DNA of 64,000 bases from NCBI RefSeq assembly GCF_964020195.1, contig NZ_OZ026539.1:872299-936298 (forward strand). Direction: 5' to 3'. Origin of the DNA: Spiroplasma endosymbiont of Lasioglossum villosulum (GTDB lineage: Bacteria; Bacillota_I; Bacilli_A; Mycoplasmatales; VBWQ01). The position numbers were made by a program, and so were the translations under genes. Positions 1-16,860 of this stretch are shown in pieces (within the stretch, counting starts at the first letter, position 1; each line of letters begins with the position of its first letter). The notes beneath the pieces are model-generated. The model saw only the letters and a program-made list of their open reading frames with translations, did not search any database and had not been told where the DNA came from.

Positions 1-2
1 AT

Positions 3-113
3 AAAGTTAGAAAAGATTTAATAGAAAACAAATACTTATATTTTATTTCAATACTTTCACTTTCAACTGCAACTAATGAACAAATCAAAAAATTATTAAA
101 CTACACAGATTAA
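3..113 (+). CDS. C-terminal end of an unknown protein (cut by window edge)
   Basis: An open frame enters from the left edge and ends at TAA 111-113, giving the last 36 residues. They are lysine-rich and contain a hydrophobic stretch (YFISILSLS). I do not recognise the family, and the start lies outside the window. It is followed by a strong hairpin at 188-238 that probably ends its transcript. Confidence 0.5.
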   Translation, partial: KVRKDLIENKYLYFISILSLSTATNEQIKKLLNYTD

Positions 114-187
114 AATATTAAATGTTTAAATAAAATATAAGTAAAAAACAAATTTAAATTTTTAAAACAATATCTTTAAAATTACCT

Positions 188-238
188 ATTAAGACTTATG
201 TTTTATAATTTTTTTGATTATAAAACATAAGTCTTAAT
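188..238. terminator. 22-bp perfect hairpin, terminator-like
   Basis: Left arm 188-209 and right arm 217-238 are perfect complements around a 7-nt loop (TTTTTTG). The tail is AAT-rich rather than a clean U-run, so the stem itself does most of the work. It separates the upstream partial gene from the TIR gene that starts at 263. The length and perfection of the stem are unusual for a plain terminator. Confidence 0.6.
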
Positions 239-262
239 AATGTTAAAAAAAGGAGTTAAACA

Positions 263-1627
263 GTGAGAAAAATTTTTATTTCATATCATCATCTAAGAGA
301 ACAAGAAGAAAAAGACCAATTAGCAGAGTTAATTAAAAAGTATGCTAATTATTTAAATATAAAAGACATGTCTGTAGAAATAGGGGATATTGATACCACA
401 TGATCAAATAATGAAATCGCTAAAACTATTAGACAAAATCATTTAAAAGATACAACTATTACTATTCTTATTCTAGGAATACATACAAAATGTAGACAAC
501 ATATTGACTGAGAAATTGAAGCTTCATTAAATAAATATGGAAGTTTAAATAGAAGAAAGAAGATAAATAGTTTTATAATACTTTTAACTGCTGATTTTAT
601 TAAAAAAGCAAAAATAAATTGTAATTTTAATAACACTTGTGATTATTCTTCTTTAATCACCCAAGAAAATGCTGGTCAAAGAATATATGAAACCGTAATA
701 AATAAACATGTAATTATTGCTACTTATGATGAAATCTTTTCAGATATAATAATTCTTAAAAATTTACTTGATAAAGTTCAATCTAATCATAAAAAAGAAG
801 AAATGTTTTATCAAAATGTTATCAGCCCTAGTTTTTTAAAACCAACTGTTTTAAAAGATAATACTAAAGATACTGTTTTTAATGAAAAAAAAGAAATAGA
901 TAATGCAATATTATCTTCAAATAAAGATAATGGTTTTAAAGAAGAAGATAGTGATATTGAAATACTTTCTGAATCAGACGAAGAAATAGAAAATGCAAAA
1001 TTATCTTCAAATAAAGATAATGGTGTTAACAAAGAAAATGATGATAATGATAGTGTAGTACCTTCTAAATCAGAGGAAAAAATAAATAATGAAAAATTAA
1101 CTTCAAGTCAAGATAGTGGTTTTAACGAAGATGATGATAGTAATATTGTAGTACCTTCTAAATCAGAGGAAAAAATAAATGATGCAATATTAACTTTGAG
1201 TAAAGATAATGATTTTAACAAAGATGATGATAGTAATATTGTAGTACCTTTTAAATTAGAGGAAAAAATAGATAATGTAATATTAACTTCAATTCAAGAT
1301 AGTGAAATTAATAATCAATTACTACAAGAAACTACAACCAACTTTACTAAAGATGATAATAAAAGTAATCTTTTAAGAAAATTATCTTTAAAACATAATA
1401 GTAAAGATAGTGGAATTGGTAGTAAACTACAAAAAATAAGTATAATGAAAGATGAAAATTTTAAAAGAATACATCTCCATAAAAAAGGTAATTCAGAAGA
1501 ATGTGAAGCAAAAGAAAAAGAAGAAAAAACAATGCAAGAGTTTACTAAAAAAACAAAAAAATTTATAAATTCTGGTAAAACTAATTATACACAAGAATGT
1601 CCAGAAATATATTTATCCTATCTTTAA
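263..1627 (+). CDS. ThsB-like TIR domain protein with long acidic repeat tail
   Basis: Reading UGA as Trp from GTG 263 gives 454 residues. GTG is chosen because AGGAG lies at 251-255 with 7-nt spacing and the N-terminus then aligns with the second paralogue at 12977-13822. Residues 1-175 look like a TIR-like fold of the DUF1863/ThsB type: first strand KIFISYHH, then SVEIGDID, then the block ILGIHTKCRQHIDWEIEASL typical of this family. The rest is hydrophilic: about residues 210-350 hold five degenerate ~32-residue acidic repeats (DNAILSSNKDNGF; DDDSNIVVPSKSEEKI), then a lysine-rich end. ThsB proteins in Thoeris defence make a nucleotide signal after phage infection. No ThsA partner is visible here, so a defence role is inference. 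The tail is not part of known ThsB proteins. Confidence 0.72.
893..1312 (+). repeat. Degenerate in-frame repeats in TIR protein tail
   Basis: Five copies of a ~93-105 bp unit encode variants of an acidic ~32-residue module. Each runs from a KEIDNAIL/EKINDAIL-like segment through (S/T)S(K/Q)DNGF to DDDSNIVVPSKS. Copies 3 and 4 are nearly the same at DNA level (GATGATGATAGTAATATTGT occurs in both), while the outer copies have drifted. It is coding sequence, not a CRISPR. Confidence 0.7.
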
Positions 1628-1676
1628 AACATACAACTAGTAAAATTAAACATTAGAAAATAAAATATAAATATTT

Positions 1677-1705
1677 AAAAAGTGAGAATAAAATTCTCAC
1701 TTTTT
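1677..1705. terminator. Bidirectional terminator between TIR gene and rpoC
   Basis: Arms 1677-1689 and 1693-1705 form a 13-bp stem with a 3-nt loop. A5 and T5 runs at the edges let it serve both the plus-strand TIR gene and the minus-strand rpoC, which converge here. Confidence 0.85.
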
Positions 1706-1719
1706 ATTTTTATTTTAAT

Positions 1720-5478
<3,759 letters not shown>

Positions 5479-5496
5479 ATATTTATTACTCCTTTT

Positions 5497-9207
<3,711 letters not shown>

Positions 9208-9338
9208 TGGTTCATCTCCAATTTTAAAAATTTATTAAAATCAAATAATTTGATTTCAGTTAATTAGTATTAATTTACTAATTAGTTTGATAAAATATTA
9301 AGTTTTAAGTTGATAATTTTTAGTTAAATAACAAACAG

Positions 9339-9366
9339 AAAACCAGTATTAATTAAAACTGGTTTT
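9339..9366 (-). terminator. Hairpin between rplL and rpoB (attenuator-like)
   Basis: A 9-bp stem (AAAACCAGT/ACTGGTTTT) lies just after the rplL stop in the direction of transcription. No strong promoter is obvious in the 180 nt before rpoB, so this is more likely a partial terminator that lowers rpoBC relative to rplL. Such attenuation between rplL and rpoB is known in other bacteria. Confidence 0.5.
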
Positions 9367-9389
9367 CATATAAATTTTTAATATTTGAA

Positions 9390-9770
9390 CTACTTAACTT
9401 CAACAATAGCACCAACGGCTTTTAACGTTGCTTCGTGTTCTGTTGCTTTTGCTGTATCAATATTTTCTAAAATCTTTTGTGGTCCTGTTGCTACTGCATC
9501 AACCATTTTTTTAGCATCCATTAAAGACATTGTACCACCAACAATTGCTTTAACTGCTTTAATAACATCAACTTTTTTGTCTCCTACTTCTTTTAAGATT
9601 ACAGAAACTGTTGATGGTTTTGTTGCTTCTTCTTTAGCTGCTGATGGTGCAGAAACAACTGCTGCAGTTACTCCAAAAGTTGTTTCAATTAATTCAACTA
9701 ATTCTTTTAATTGAACTGCTGTCATTGTTTTAACATGTTCAATAATTTGTTTATTTGTAATATTTTCCAT
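9390..9770 (-). CDS. rplL: 50S ribosomal protein L7/L12
   Basis: 126 residues of the L7/L12 stalk protein, which recruits translation GTPases to the ribosome. It has the N-terminal dimerisation helix (MTAVQLKELVELIETTFGV), an Ala/Ser/Thr hinge and the conserved C-terminal domain (VILKEVGDKKVDVIKAVKAI). An in-frame ATG at 9785 overlaps the GGAGG ribosome-binding site, so the start is the next ATG at 9770. It lies directly downstream of rplJ, its ribosomal partner. Confidence 0.97.
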   Translation of the reverse strand: MENITNKQIIEHVKTMTAVQLKELVELIETTFGVTAAVVSAPSAAKEEATKPSTVSVILKEVGDKKVDVIKAVKAIVGGTMSLMDAKKMVDAVATGPQKILENIDTAKATEHEATLKAVGAIVEVK

Positions 9771-9811
9771 TATTTTTTCCTCCATATATTTTTTTATTTA
9801 ATAAGTGTTAA

Positions 9812-10303
9812 TTATGCGTTTTCTTTTTGTTGGGCTACTGCTTTAATTGCTAAAGCCAAATTGCAAACTGGTGCTTGTAAACAAGAAGCTAACATTGAAA
9901 TTAATTCTAATTTTGATGGTAATGAAGCTATTTTTTGTAACTCACTTTGGTCAATAACTTTCCCTTCAAAAATGCCACCTCTTAATACTAATAATTTATT
10001 AATTTTAGCATAATTAGAAACTATTTTAGCTGTTTCTAAGTCGTTTTCAAATCCAAAGATAAAACCATTTGGGCCAACTAAACTACTTTCAAGCGATGAA
10101 TATTCTTTTTTTAAAGCACGAGCAACTAAATTATTCTTATAAATAGTGAATGTTGCACCTTTAGCTCTTAATTCCTTACATAAAGAACTAATTTCTTCAA
10201 CATTCATACCTTGATATTGTACAACAATTGTTGTTTTTGAATCATTAATTTGCTTAGCAATTAAATCAATAGTTTTTTGTTTTTCAACCATTGCTGGGCG
10301 CAT
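9812..10303 (-). CDS. rplJ: 50S ribosomal protein L10
   Basis: 163 residues. L10 anchors the L7/L12 stalk on 23S rRNA. Typical motifs are KTTIVVQYQGM, LRAKGATFTIYKNNLVARAL and the C-terminal helix LALAIKAVA that binds L7/L12. The start ATG 10303 follows AAGGAGG with 7-nt spacing. Expression is probably controlled by the leader RNA at about 10318-10462. Confidence 0.97.
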   Translation of the reverse strand: MRPAMVEKQKTIDLIAKQINDSKTTIVVQYQGMNVEEISSLCKELRAKGATFTIYKNNLVARALKKEYSSLESSLVGPNGFIFGFENDLETAKIVSNYAKINKLLVLRGGIFEGKVIDQSELQKIASLPSKLELISMLASCLQAPVCNLALAIKAVAQQKENA

Positions 10304-10317
10304 AAGTACACCTCCTT

Positions 10318-10462
10318 ATTATTCTGAAATAACTAGCAATAAGTAGTAAATAAAACTCGGAACAAAACCGAGTAAATCACATGCATATATAATGATGGAA
10401 ATTACCTGAGCAACATAATTAAGACAAAAGTCCGTTGCTGTCTTTGGCTTATTCTAGCTTAT
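10318..10462 (-). ncRNA. Ribosomal protein L10 leader
   Basis: The 5' UTR of rplJ carries conserved-looking L10-leader pieces: AAGACAGCAACGGAC, then GTTGCTCAGGTAATTTCCATC, then a hairpin ACTCGG-CCGAGT (10355-10373) followed on the minus strand by TTTTATTTA. In the Firmicutes L10 leader family, binding of L10 to this RNA lowers expression of its own operon, and the terminal hairpin acts as an attenuator. The assignment rests on position and these blocks, not on a covariance search. Confidence 0.75.
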
Positions 10463-10464
10463 AT

Positions 10465-10493
10465 ATTATATGATATATATATATTAAAATCAA
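10465..10493 (-). promoter_or_regulatory. Promoter of the rplJL-rpoBC operon
   Basis: On the minus strand there is TTGATT (10488-10493), a 17-nt spacer and a perfect TATAAT (10465-10470), just upstream of the L10 leader. Confidence 0.75.
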
Positions 10494-10613
10494 GAAAAAT
10501 TTACAAAAGATTAAATAAATAATTTTTTATTATATATCTTTTAAGTTATAAACACTATTTTTAATAACATAAATGCTAATTTCATCAATATCTTAATTAA
10601 GATTAAAAAAATA

Positions 10614-10650
10614 AATTAAAATAAACTTCATATTGAAGTTTATTTTAATT
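10614..10650 (-). terminator. Terminator after the 70-aa gene
   Basis: A perfect 17-bp stem (10614-10630 with 10634-10650) and 3-nt loop lie 15 nt downstream of the stop of the minus-strand gene at 10666-10878. The rest of 10500-10665 holds no gene that I can support. Confidence 0.75.
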
Positions 10651-10665
10651 AAAAAAATTGTTTTT

Positions 10666-10878
10666 TTATAACTGGTTACTATTTTTACTACTAGAGTTTT
10701 TGCTTTCACTTGAAGAAGATTCACTATTTATTTTTGATTTATCTAACTCAAGATTTTTACAAACTCTTTCTCTTCTTTCAGATTCATTTTTTTCTCCTCA
10801 AGCTTTATTTATTTTATCAGCATTTTTAGCATGTGCTTCTTGTTTTAATTTATTATTCTCAATAGATTTTCATGGCAT
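10666..10878 (-). CDS. Small hydrophilic unknown protein, 70 aa
   Basis: Start MPWKSIENN with GAAAGG about 10 nt upstream; two UGA codons are read as Trp. The N-terminal half is Lys/Glu/Asn-rich and probably helical. The C-terminal third is almost only Ser, Lys and Asn (NSESSSSESKNSSSK). It has its own terminator downstream. I do not recognise the family. It may belong with the neighbouring small genes of this accessory island. Confidence 0.6.
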
Positions 10879-10978
10879 AATTTATTATTCCTTTCACTTT
10901 TTGAATATTTTTTCTACCTTTAAATACTCAATAAAATTATATATTTTTTATTAAAAATATATATAAAAATATATAAAA

Positions 10979-11010
10979 AATTATTCTTACTTAATTAAGT
11001 AAGAATAATT
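10979..11010. terminator. 32-nt perfect palindrome
   Basis: The sequence is self-complementary over 32 nt with TTAATTAA at its centre. It lies between the 44-aa and 70-aa minus-strand genes and would fold into a terminator-like hairpin after the stop at 11031. Confidence 0.6.
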
Positions 11011-11030
11011 AAACTAATTATCGTTATATT

Positions 11031-11165
11031 TTAAAATGAGTAACGTCGTTGTCTTACATTTGTAGGAGGTTGCATATTGTCCATAGAATTTGCTTTATCT
11101 ACATCAAACTGATTTTCAAGTGGAATTATATTATTTTCAACATTTATTATTGTTTTATCATTCAT
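11031..11165 (-). CDS. Small unknown protein, 44 aa
   Basis: Reads MNDKTIINVENN and ends in a basic tail (RQRRYSF). No convincing ribosome-binding site precedes ATG 11165. It is in the same frame as the third segment of the broken gene upstream but separated from it by two TAA codons, so it could be a detached C-terminal piece. A terminator-like palindrome follows. Confidence 0.35.
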   Translation of the reverse strand: MNDKTIINVENNIIPLENQFDVDKANSMDNMQPPTNVRQRRYSF

Positions 11166-11204
11166 TAGTTAATTTATAGTTTTAAGTTTTCTACCATCCA
11201 GTTC

Positions 11205-12609
11205 TTATTTTAATATATTAAATTGTGTTTCTAACTTAGTTTCTAATTTATCACTTGTTAAATCCTTAGATACTGATTTAACTTCTTTTTTTCTTTTTCT
11301 TTTTTATCTTTATTATTTTTAAATATTTTATTATAAATTCATGATTCAACTTTTTTTGATGCAGTTGAAAAAACTGATGTAATTGCTTTAAAACCTCCAC
11401 TAATAAAAACTGAAGCAATAGCAATATCAATCTTAATTGTTGCCACTATTGCAGCAGCCAAATAAGGAGCTAAAATCACAGGAAGCAAATTTGGAAGAAC
11501 AACAATAACAATAGTAATGACTAAAATAATAACCCAAACTTTTCACTCCGTTTTAGATGGCTTTGATTTTAATTCCATTTGTTCTTTTAATAATTCTTTA
11601 ACTGGCATTGTACTAATATTATTTGCATTTTCTTTATCAATTAAACAAGTGCTTTTTTTATATTCTTCAATACTCTGGTACTTTTTAGTCTGTTTTCAAA
11701 CTTCAACCTCATTTTTTTCATTATTATCAAAATATATTATTTCTTCAAAAATTGATTCATCATTATAAACTAAAGTTGTTATATAAAATATCTTATCTTC
11801 AATTGGAAAAATTTCTTCATAAATTTTTTGAACATTTTGATTTTTAATATTTCATTCTTTTTTTATTTCTTTTTTTAACTTAGAAATATTAGAAAATATT
11901 TCTAGTTTTTGCTCTTCAGTTAAATTTTCTTCATCAATTTTTCTTTGTAGTTCTATTCTTCTATTAATATTTTCTTTTAATGATAACGGCATCCAATCAT
12001 CACTATAACTATCTAGTTCACTATTTAAATTGCTTATAGTATTTTCTAATTCTTCAATTTTAGAATTATTTTTTTTAATATTATTATTCAATTCTTTTTT
12101 TATATTTCTTTGTTCTTCAATTTCTAATTCTTTATCTGATATTGTTTCTTTAAGCGCAAAATATTCTCTAAATTCACTATCGGTTGTATTTTGTTTCTTA
12201 GTTTTATTTATTTCCATTTTTCTTTCTTTACGTTTTAAATCATCAAGTAAAGGTTTAAGTTGAATAATTTCTAATTCAAAAAGATTTTCTCTAATAATAG
12301 TTAATTTTTTATTTAAATCATCATTTGTTCTTTTGACATCTTCTAATTGTTTTGTAAAATTAAAAATTTCTTCTCTAAGTTTACTTATCTTTTGATCTTC
12401 TATAATTGTAAGACAATTATATTTATATTTATTTAAAACATTACTATCATTATTTGCTTCATTTAAACTATTTTCACTTCTAGAAGATTTTATTGCTAAA
12501 CCTCCATGTCTTTTTTTATAGAACCATCGGTTTGAGCAAAAATATTTTCTGGATTATTTTCCATTATTCGCTGAAATGTTGTTGATTTTCTTTTATCATT
12601 ATCACGCAT
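11205..12609 (-). pseudogene. Membrane/coiled-coil protein in three frames, two -1 shifts at A7
   Basis: Three overlapping frames read as one protein of about 467 residues. Segment A runs from ATG 12609 (good AGAAGG site) to TAG 12496. Segment B, open from about 12553 to TAA 11258, holds a long Lys/Glu coiled coil (KETISDKELEIEEQRNIKKE), then a membrane stretch (VIILVITIVIVVLPNLLP). Segment C ends at TAA 11205. Both joins need a -1 shift and both fall on A7 tracts in slippery phase: A AAA AAA near 12511-12517 and A AAA AAG near 11288-11294. Losing one A from an A8 gives the same pattern. It is therefore a degraded gene, a sequencing error at homopolymers, or a slippage-decoded gene. Family unknown. 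Confidence 0.65.
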
Positions 12610-12976
12610 TTTATACACCTTCTTAGTAAAATAAAACCCATTTACTTACAAACAAAGCAATGGATTAAAAACTATATTTAGTTTTACACTTATCTTTTAC
12701 CAAATTTTAGAAATTTTTACAATATTTTTTATTTTCATATTATATAAATAATTTAAATATTATTAAATTTTGAGGTATATAATAATTATTTAAAATAAAA
12801 GAGTTACCAATAATGGTAACTCCTATTCACTGTTAGGTGCCAACCGCAATGAATATTTACTTACCCTTAACTAAGTAAGTATTTTTATTATACTACTAAA
12901 ATAAAGTTTTTTTAGTTTTATTTACTAAAAAAAATAAAACCTTTTTAATTTTATATATTTTTGATAATAATTTGAT
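12610..12976. other. Intergenic region with hairpins, no gene seen
   Basis: About 370 bp without a supportable gene. It holds a 9-bp hairpin at 12801-12822 (GAGTTACCA/TGGTAACTC) followed on the minus strand by TTTTATTTT, a plausible terminator for the TIR gene ending at 12977. It also holds TTACTTA/TAAGTAA (about 12857-12879) followed on the plus strand by TATTTTTATTA, and a GTTTTATTT/AAATAAAAC stem near 12916-12942. Confidence 0.5.
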
Positions 12977-13822
12977 TTAAAAAAAGAAATCAACAAATAA
13001 ATATTGAATAGTTGCAGAAATAGAGTCTATATTATTCACTTTTGTTTTAATGTCTTCAAATAAATTTTTTTGTGATTTCTGTTTTTGTGAAGAGAGATAA
13101 CAATTTAGTTTCTTTTTAGATTTTTTTGGCCAATCTTCTATATTTTCTTCAAACAAATTTTTTTGTGATTTCTGTTTTTGTGAAGAGAGATAACAATTTA
13201 GTTTCTTTTTAGATTTTTTTGGACAATCTTCTATATTTTCTTCAAACAAATTTATTTCTTTGAAAAGATCAAAGTTTTTTTTCAATTTTTCAGTTTTAAC
13301 TTTATCTTGACATTTATCAAGTAATTTTTTAAACTTTAAAGGATTTGAAACTACATTTGAAAAACTTTCAACGATTGCATAGTTATTTATTACATTTTCA
13401 TAAATTCTTGGAGTAGAATTTTGTTCATTAATTAAAGTTTTGTAATCATTATCATTAAAATCACAATTTTTTTTTGCTTTTTTAATAAAATCATCAGTTA
13501 AAAGTATTAATAAACCATTTTTTCCCCTTCGATGAAGACTACCATATATTGATAATGAAGATGCAATTTCTCAATCAATATGTTTTCTACATTTTGTATG
13601 TTTTCCTAAAATAACTACAGTAATGTCTGAATCTTTTAAATACTCTTCTCTAATAGTTTTAAATATCTTTTTAGGAGGCAATTGCGGATCAATATCACCT
13701 AGTTTTACAGATACGTCTTTCACTTCAAAATATTCTCCATAACACTGCAAAATTAATTCTGATAATTCATCCTTTGCTTTTTGTTCTCTTAAATGATGAT
13801 ATGAAATAAAAATTTTTAACAT
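12977..13822 (-). CDS. Second ThsB-like TIR domain protein with repeat tail
   Basis: 281 residues from ATG 13822 (MLKIFISYHHLREQ). It is roughly half identical to the TIR protein at 263-1627 across the first ~175 residues, sharing KIFISYHHLREQ, GDID, LGKHTKCRKHIDWEIASSL, YGSL and LLTDDFIKKAK. These fit the DUF1863/ThsB branch of TIR-like folds. The C-terminal ~100 residues are unrelated to the first paralogue's tail: a basic module NLFEENIED(C/W)PKKSKKK is present twice and begins a third time. No helicase, SIR2 or ThsA-type gene lies beside it. A signalling or defence role is inferred from the family only. Confidence 0.72.
13062..13247 (-). repeat. 93-bp tandem repeat, two copies, in frame
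   Basis: Copies 13062-13154 and 13155-13247 are almost identical (one visible change makes Cys in one copy and Trp in the other). Each encodes 31 residues, so copy-number change would keep the frame. The pattern suggests recent slippage or unequal recombination. Confidence 0.85.
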
Positions 13823-13971
13823 TATTCATTAACCTCTTTTTTAAAATTTTAAAAATATTTTTTATAAACTTTAATAAGTTTATACTTTATTATAAAATAA
13901 TACTCACTAAAAGTAATATTTTTAACTTTTAAGTTTTATAAAATCTTATTATTAAAATAAAGTAAATATTA

Positions 13972-14000
13972 TACAAATTTCAAGTAATTACTAGTATAAT
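13972..14000 (+). promoter_or_regulatory. Likely ileS promoter
   Basis: A perfect TATAAT at 13995-14000 has a weak -35 (TACAAA, 13972-13977) 17 nt upstream. I see no T-box leader between it and ileS. Confidence 0.5.
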
Positions 14001-14066
14001 GATTTAAGAATAAAAAAGAATAATTAGTACAAATAAAACTTGTTATTTTAAAGGAGAATAATATAC

Positions 14067-16829
14067 ATGAATAAAAACTATAAAGATACATTATTAATGC
14101 CTCAAACTAACTTTGAAATGCGTGCTAATTTAACTATAAAAGAACCACAACTACAAAAATATTGACAAGACCAAAAAATATATCAACAACTAATTAACAA
14201 AAATAAAAAATCTACGAAAACTTTTATCCTTCATGATGGACCTCCATATGCTAACGGTGATCTACATTTAGGACATGCATTAAATAAAATTTTAAAAGAT
14301 ATTATTGTTCGCTATTATAATAGTAGCAATTATTATGCACCCTATATTGCGGGTTGAGATACGCATGGTTTACCTATTGAAACAGCAGTTACTAACTCAG
14401 GAATTAATCGTAAAACAATAGCAGTATCAGATTTTAGAAAACAATGTCAAAAATATGCAGAACTGCAAGTTGCTAATCAAATTAATCAATTTAAAACATT
14501 AGGATTATTAACAGATTTTGAAGATCATTATGTTACTTATGATAAAAAATATGAATCTGAACAAATTAAAGTTTTTGCTAAAATGGTAGAAAAAAAACTA
14601 GTATATCGTAATTTATATCCTGTATATTGATCACCATCAAGTGAAAGTGCCTTAGCTGAAGCTGAAGTTGAATATTTAACAAAAACTAGTGTTGCTATTT
14701 ATGTTGCCTTTTTACTAAATGATGAAAAAAAAATATTTAACTTACCTACCTCACTAGTAATTTGAACAACAACACCATGAACCATTCCTAGCAATCAAAT
14801 GTTAGCAGTAAATGAAGAATTTACATATAGTATTATTAAGACTAATGAACAACAATATATTATTGCACAACCATTGATTGATTCTTTTACTAAAGCAAAC
14901 AACATCACCAATTTTACAATTGTTAAAACAATTTCTGGTAAAGATTTAATTGGATTAACAGCATTACATCCATTATATCAAAGAAAAACCCCAATCGTTC
15001 ATGGTTCTCATGTTACTATAAATGATGGAACTGGAATTGTTCATACTGCTCCAGCGTTTGGTGAAGAAGATTTTGATTTAGGATTAAAACATAATATCAA
15101 AATTCTTTGTCCAATTAATGATCAAGGTCAATTTACAGCAGAAATCAATGATGAACAATTAGTCAATAAGTTTTATGATGATACTAATAAAATTATTGTT
15201 GAGCGCTTAAAAAATAATGGTACATTAATTGGTATGAAATGATTTAAACATCAATATCCACATGATTGACGAACTAAAAAACCCGTTATTTATCGTGCTA
15301 CTTTACAATGATTTATCGCTATTGAAAAAATCAAACCATTACTTACTAAAAATATTAATAAAGTAAATTTTGTTCCTGAATGAGCAAAAAAAAGAATGTT
15401 ATTAATGACAAATAATCGCTATGATTGATGCATTTCTCGTCAACGTGCTTGAGGATTACCAATTCCAATTTTTTATACTGAAAAAAAAGAACCAATCATG
15501 GATATAAACCTTATTAATCATGTGGCTGATTTATTTGCTAAACATGGTTCAAATATTTGATTTGAAAAAGAAGCAAAAGATTTATTACCACCTAAATATC
15601 AACATAAAGATAGCCCAAATGGTATTTTTTATAAAGAACAAGATATCATGGATGTTTGATATGATAGTGGTGTTTCCCACTTAGCAGTTATTAAAAATAA
15701 TAATTTACCTTGACCAGCAGATTTATATTTGGAGGGTAATGATCAATTTCGTGGTTGATTTAATTCAAGTTTAACAACAGGAACTATTACTAATAATAGT
15801 AGTCCATATAAAAACTTGTTAGCACATGGTTTTGTAACTGATGCTAAAGACAATAAAATGTCAAAATCAATTGGTAATGTTATTAGTGTTAAATCAATTT
15901 GTGATACTAATGGTGCTGATATTTTACGATTATGAGTAGCCAGTGTTGATTTTACTGATGATACAAGAATTGGTACTGAAATTTTAAAACAAGTTAGTGA
16001 AAACTATCGTAAAATCAGAAATATTTTTCGTTTCTTACTAGGTAATTTATTTGATTTAGATATCAAAACTATTGAAAATAAAACAGAAGAAGAAATTATT
16101 AATAGTTTATCAGAAGTTGATCAATATATTTTAAATAAATTAAACGGATTAGTGATTAAAATTAATGAAAATTATCAAACTTACCAATTTAATACTATCT
16201 ATCATTTAATTTTAAATTTTGTTACTAATGATTTGTCTGCTTTTTATTGTGATTTTACTAAAGATATTTTATATGTTAATAGCAAAAAAGACATTAGAAG
16301 AAAACAAGTACAAATAACAATGTTTTTAATAGTAAAAACTTTAATTGGTTTATTAGCCCCTATTTTACCACACACTACTGAAGAAGCATTCCAAAGTTTA
16401 ACTAAAAAAGATTTAAACACAAGCAGTGATTCTATTCATTTAAAAAAATTTCCACAACCATGAAATTTAAACAAACCAACAAAACTAATGGAAAAATGAG
16501 AATATTTTATTAACTTTAAAAATGAAGTTAATAAAGTTATTGAACAAGCTAAAAAAGACAAAATTGTTAAAACAGCCCTAGAAACAATAGTAACTATTAT
16601 TTTTAAAGATAATCATAATATCTTATCAACAATTGATGAAAAAGAATTAGCACAATTATTAATTGTTAGTGAAGTTAATATTAATTATAATAATAGCAAC
16701 GTTAATGATTGGACTATTAATGTTAAAACAAAAGATGGTACTAAATGTCCTCGCTGTTGATTAATTGTTAATGAAACAAAAGAAGATGTTTGTAATCGTT
16801 GTTTTGAAGTGTTATCCTTAATAATGTAA
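14067..16829 (+). CDS. ileS: Isoleucyl-tRNA synthetase
   Basis: 920 residues with UGA as Trp. Class I synthetase that charges tRNA-Ile in the cytoplasm. It has the HIGH-type motif ([22 protein letters not shown] at residues 67-70), [10 protein letters not shown], the editing domain with TTTPWTIPSN, and KMSKS at residues 597-601 ([11 protein letters not shown]). The C-terminal zinc finger is present (CPRC...CNRC). Start ATG 14067 follows AAGGAG with 10-nt spacing. It is the first gene of a plus-strand run ileS-lspA-rluD-rhomboid-like. Confidence 0.97.
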
Positions 16830-16860
16830 ATAACTAATATTAGTTTAGAAAGAAGTAATT

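Noticed and set aside
893-1312. Regular repeats that could suggest a CRISPR array
   Set aside because: They lie in one open reading frame, vary at codon level, have no constant spacers, and no cas genes are present.
803-1627. A separate 274-aa gene starting at ATG 803
   Set aside because: The frame is open from GTG 263 when UGA is read as Trp, with a better ribosome-binding site and a paralogue with the same N-terminus.
9385-9714. Plus-strand 109-aa Ser/Thr-rich ORF
   Set aside because: Exact antisense of rplL.
13831-14066. T-box riboswitch upstream of ileS
   Set aside because: No specifier stem, no T-box consensus and no terminator/antiterminator pair before the start codon.
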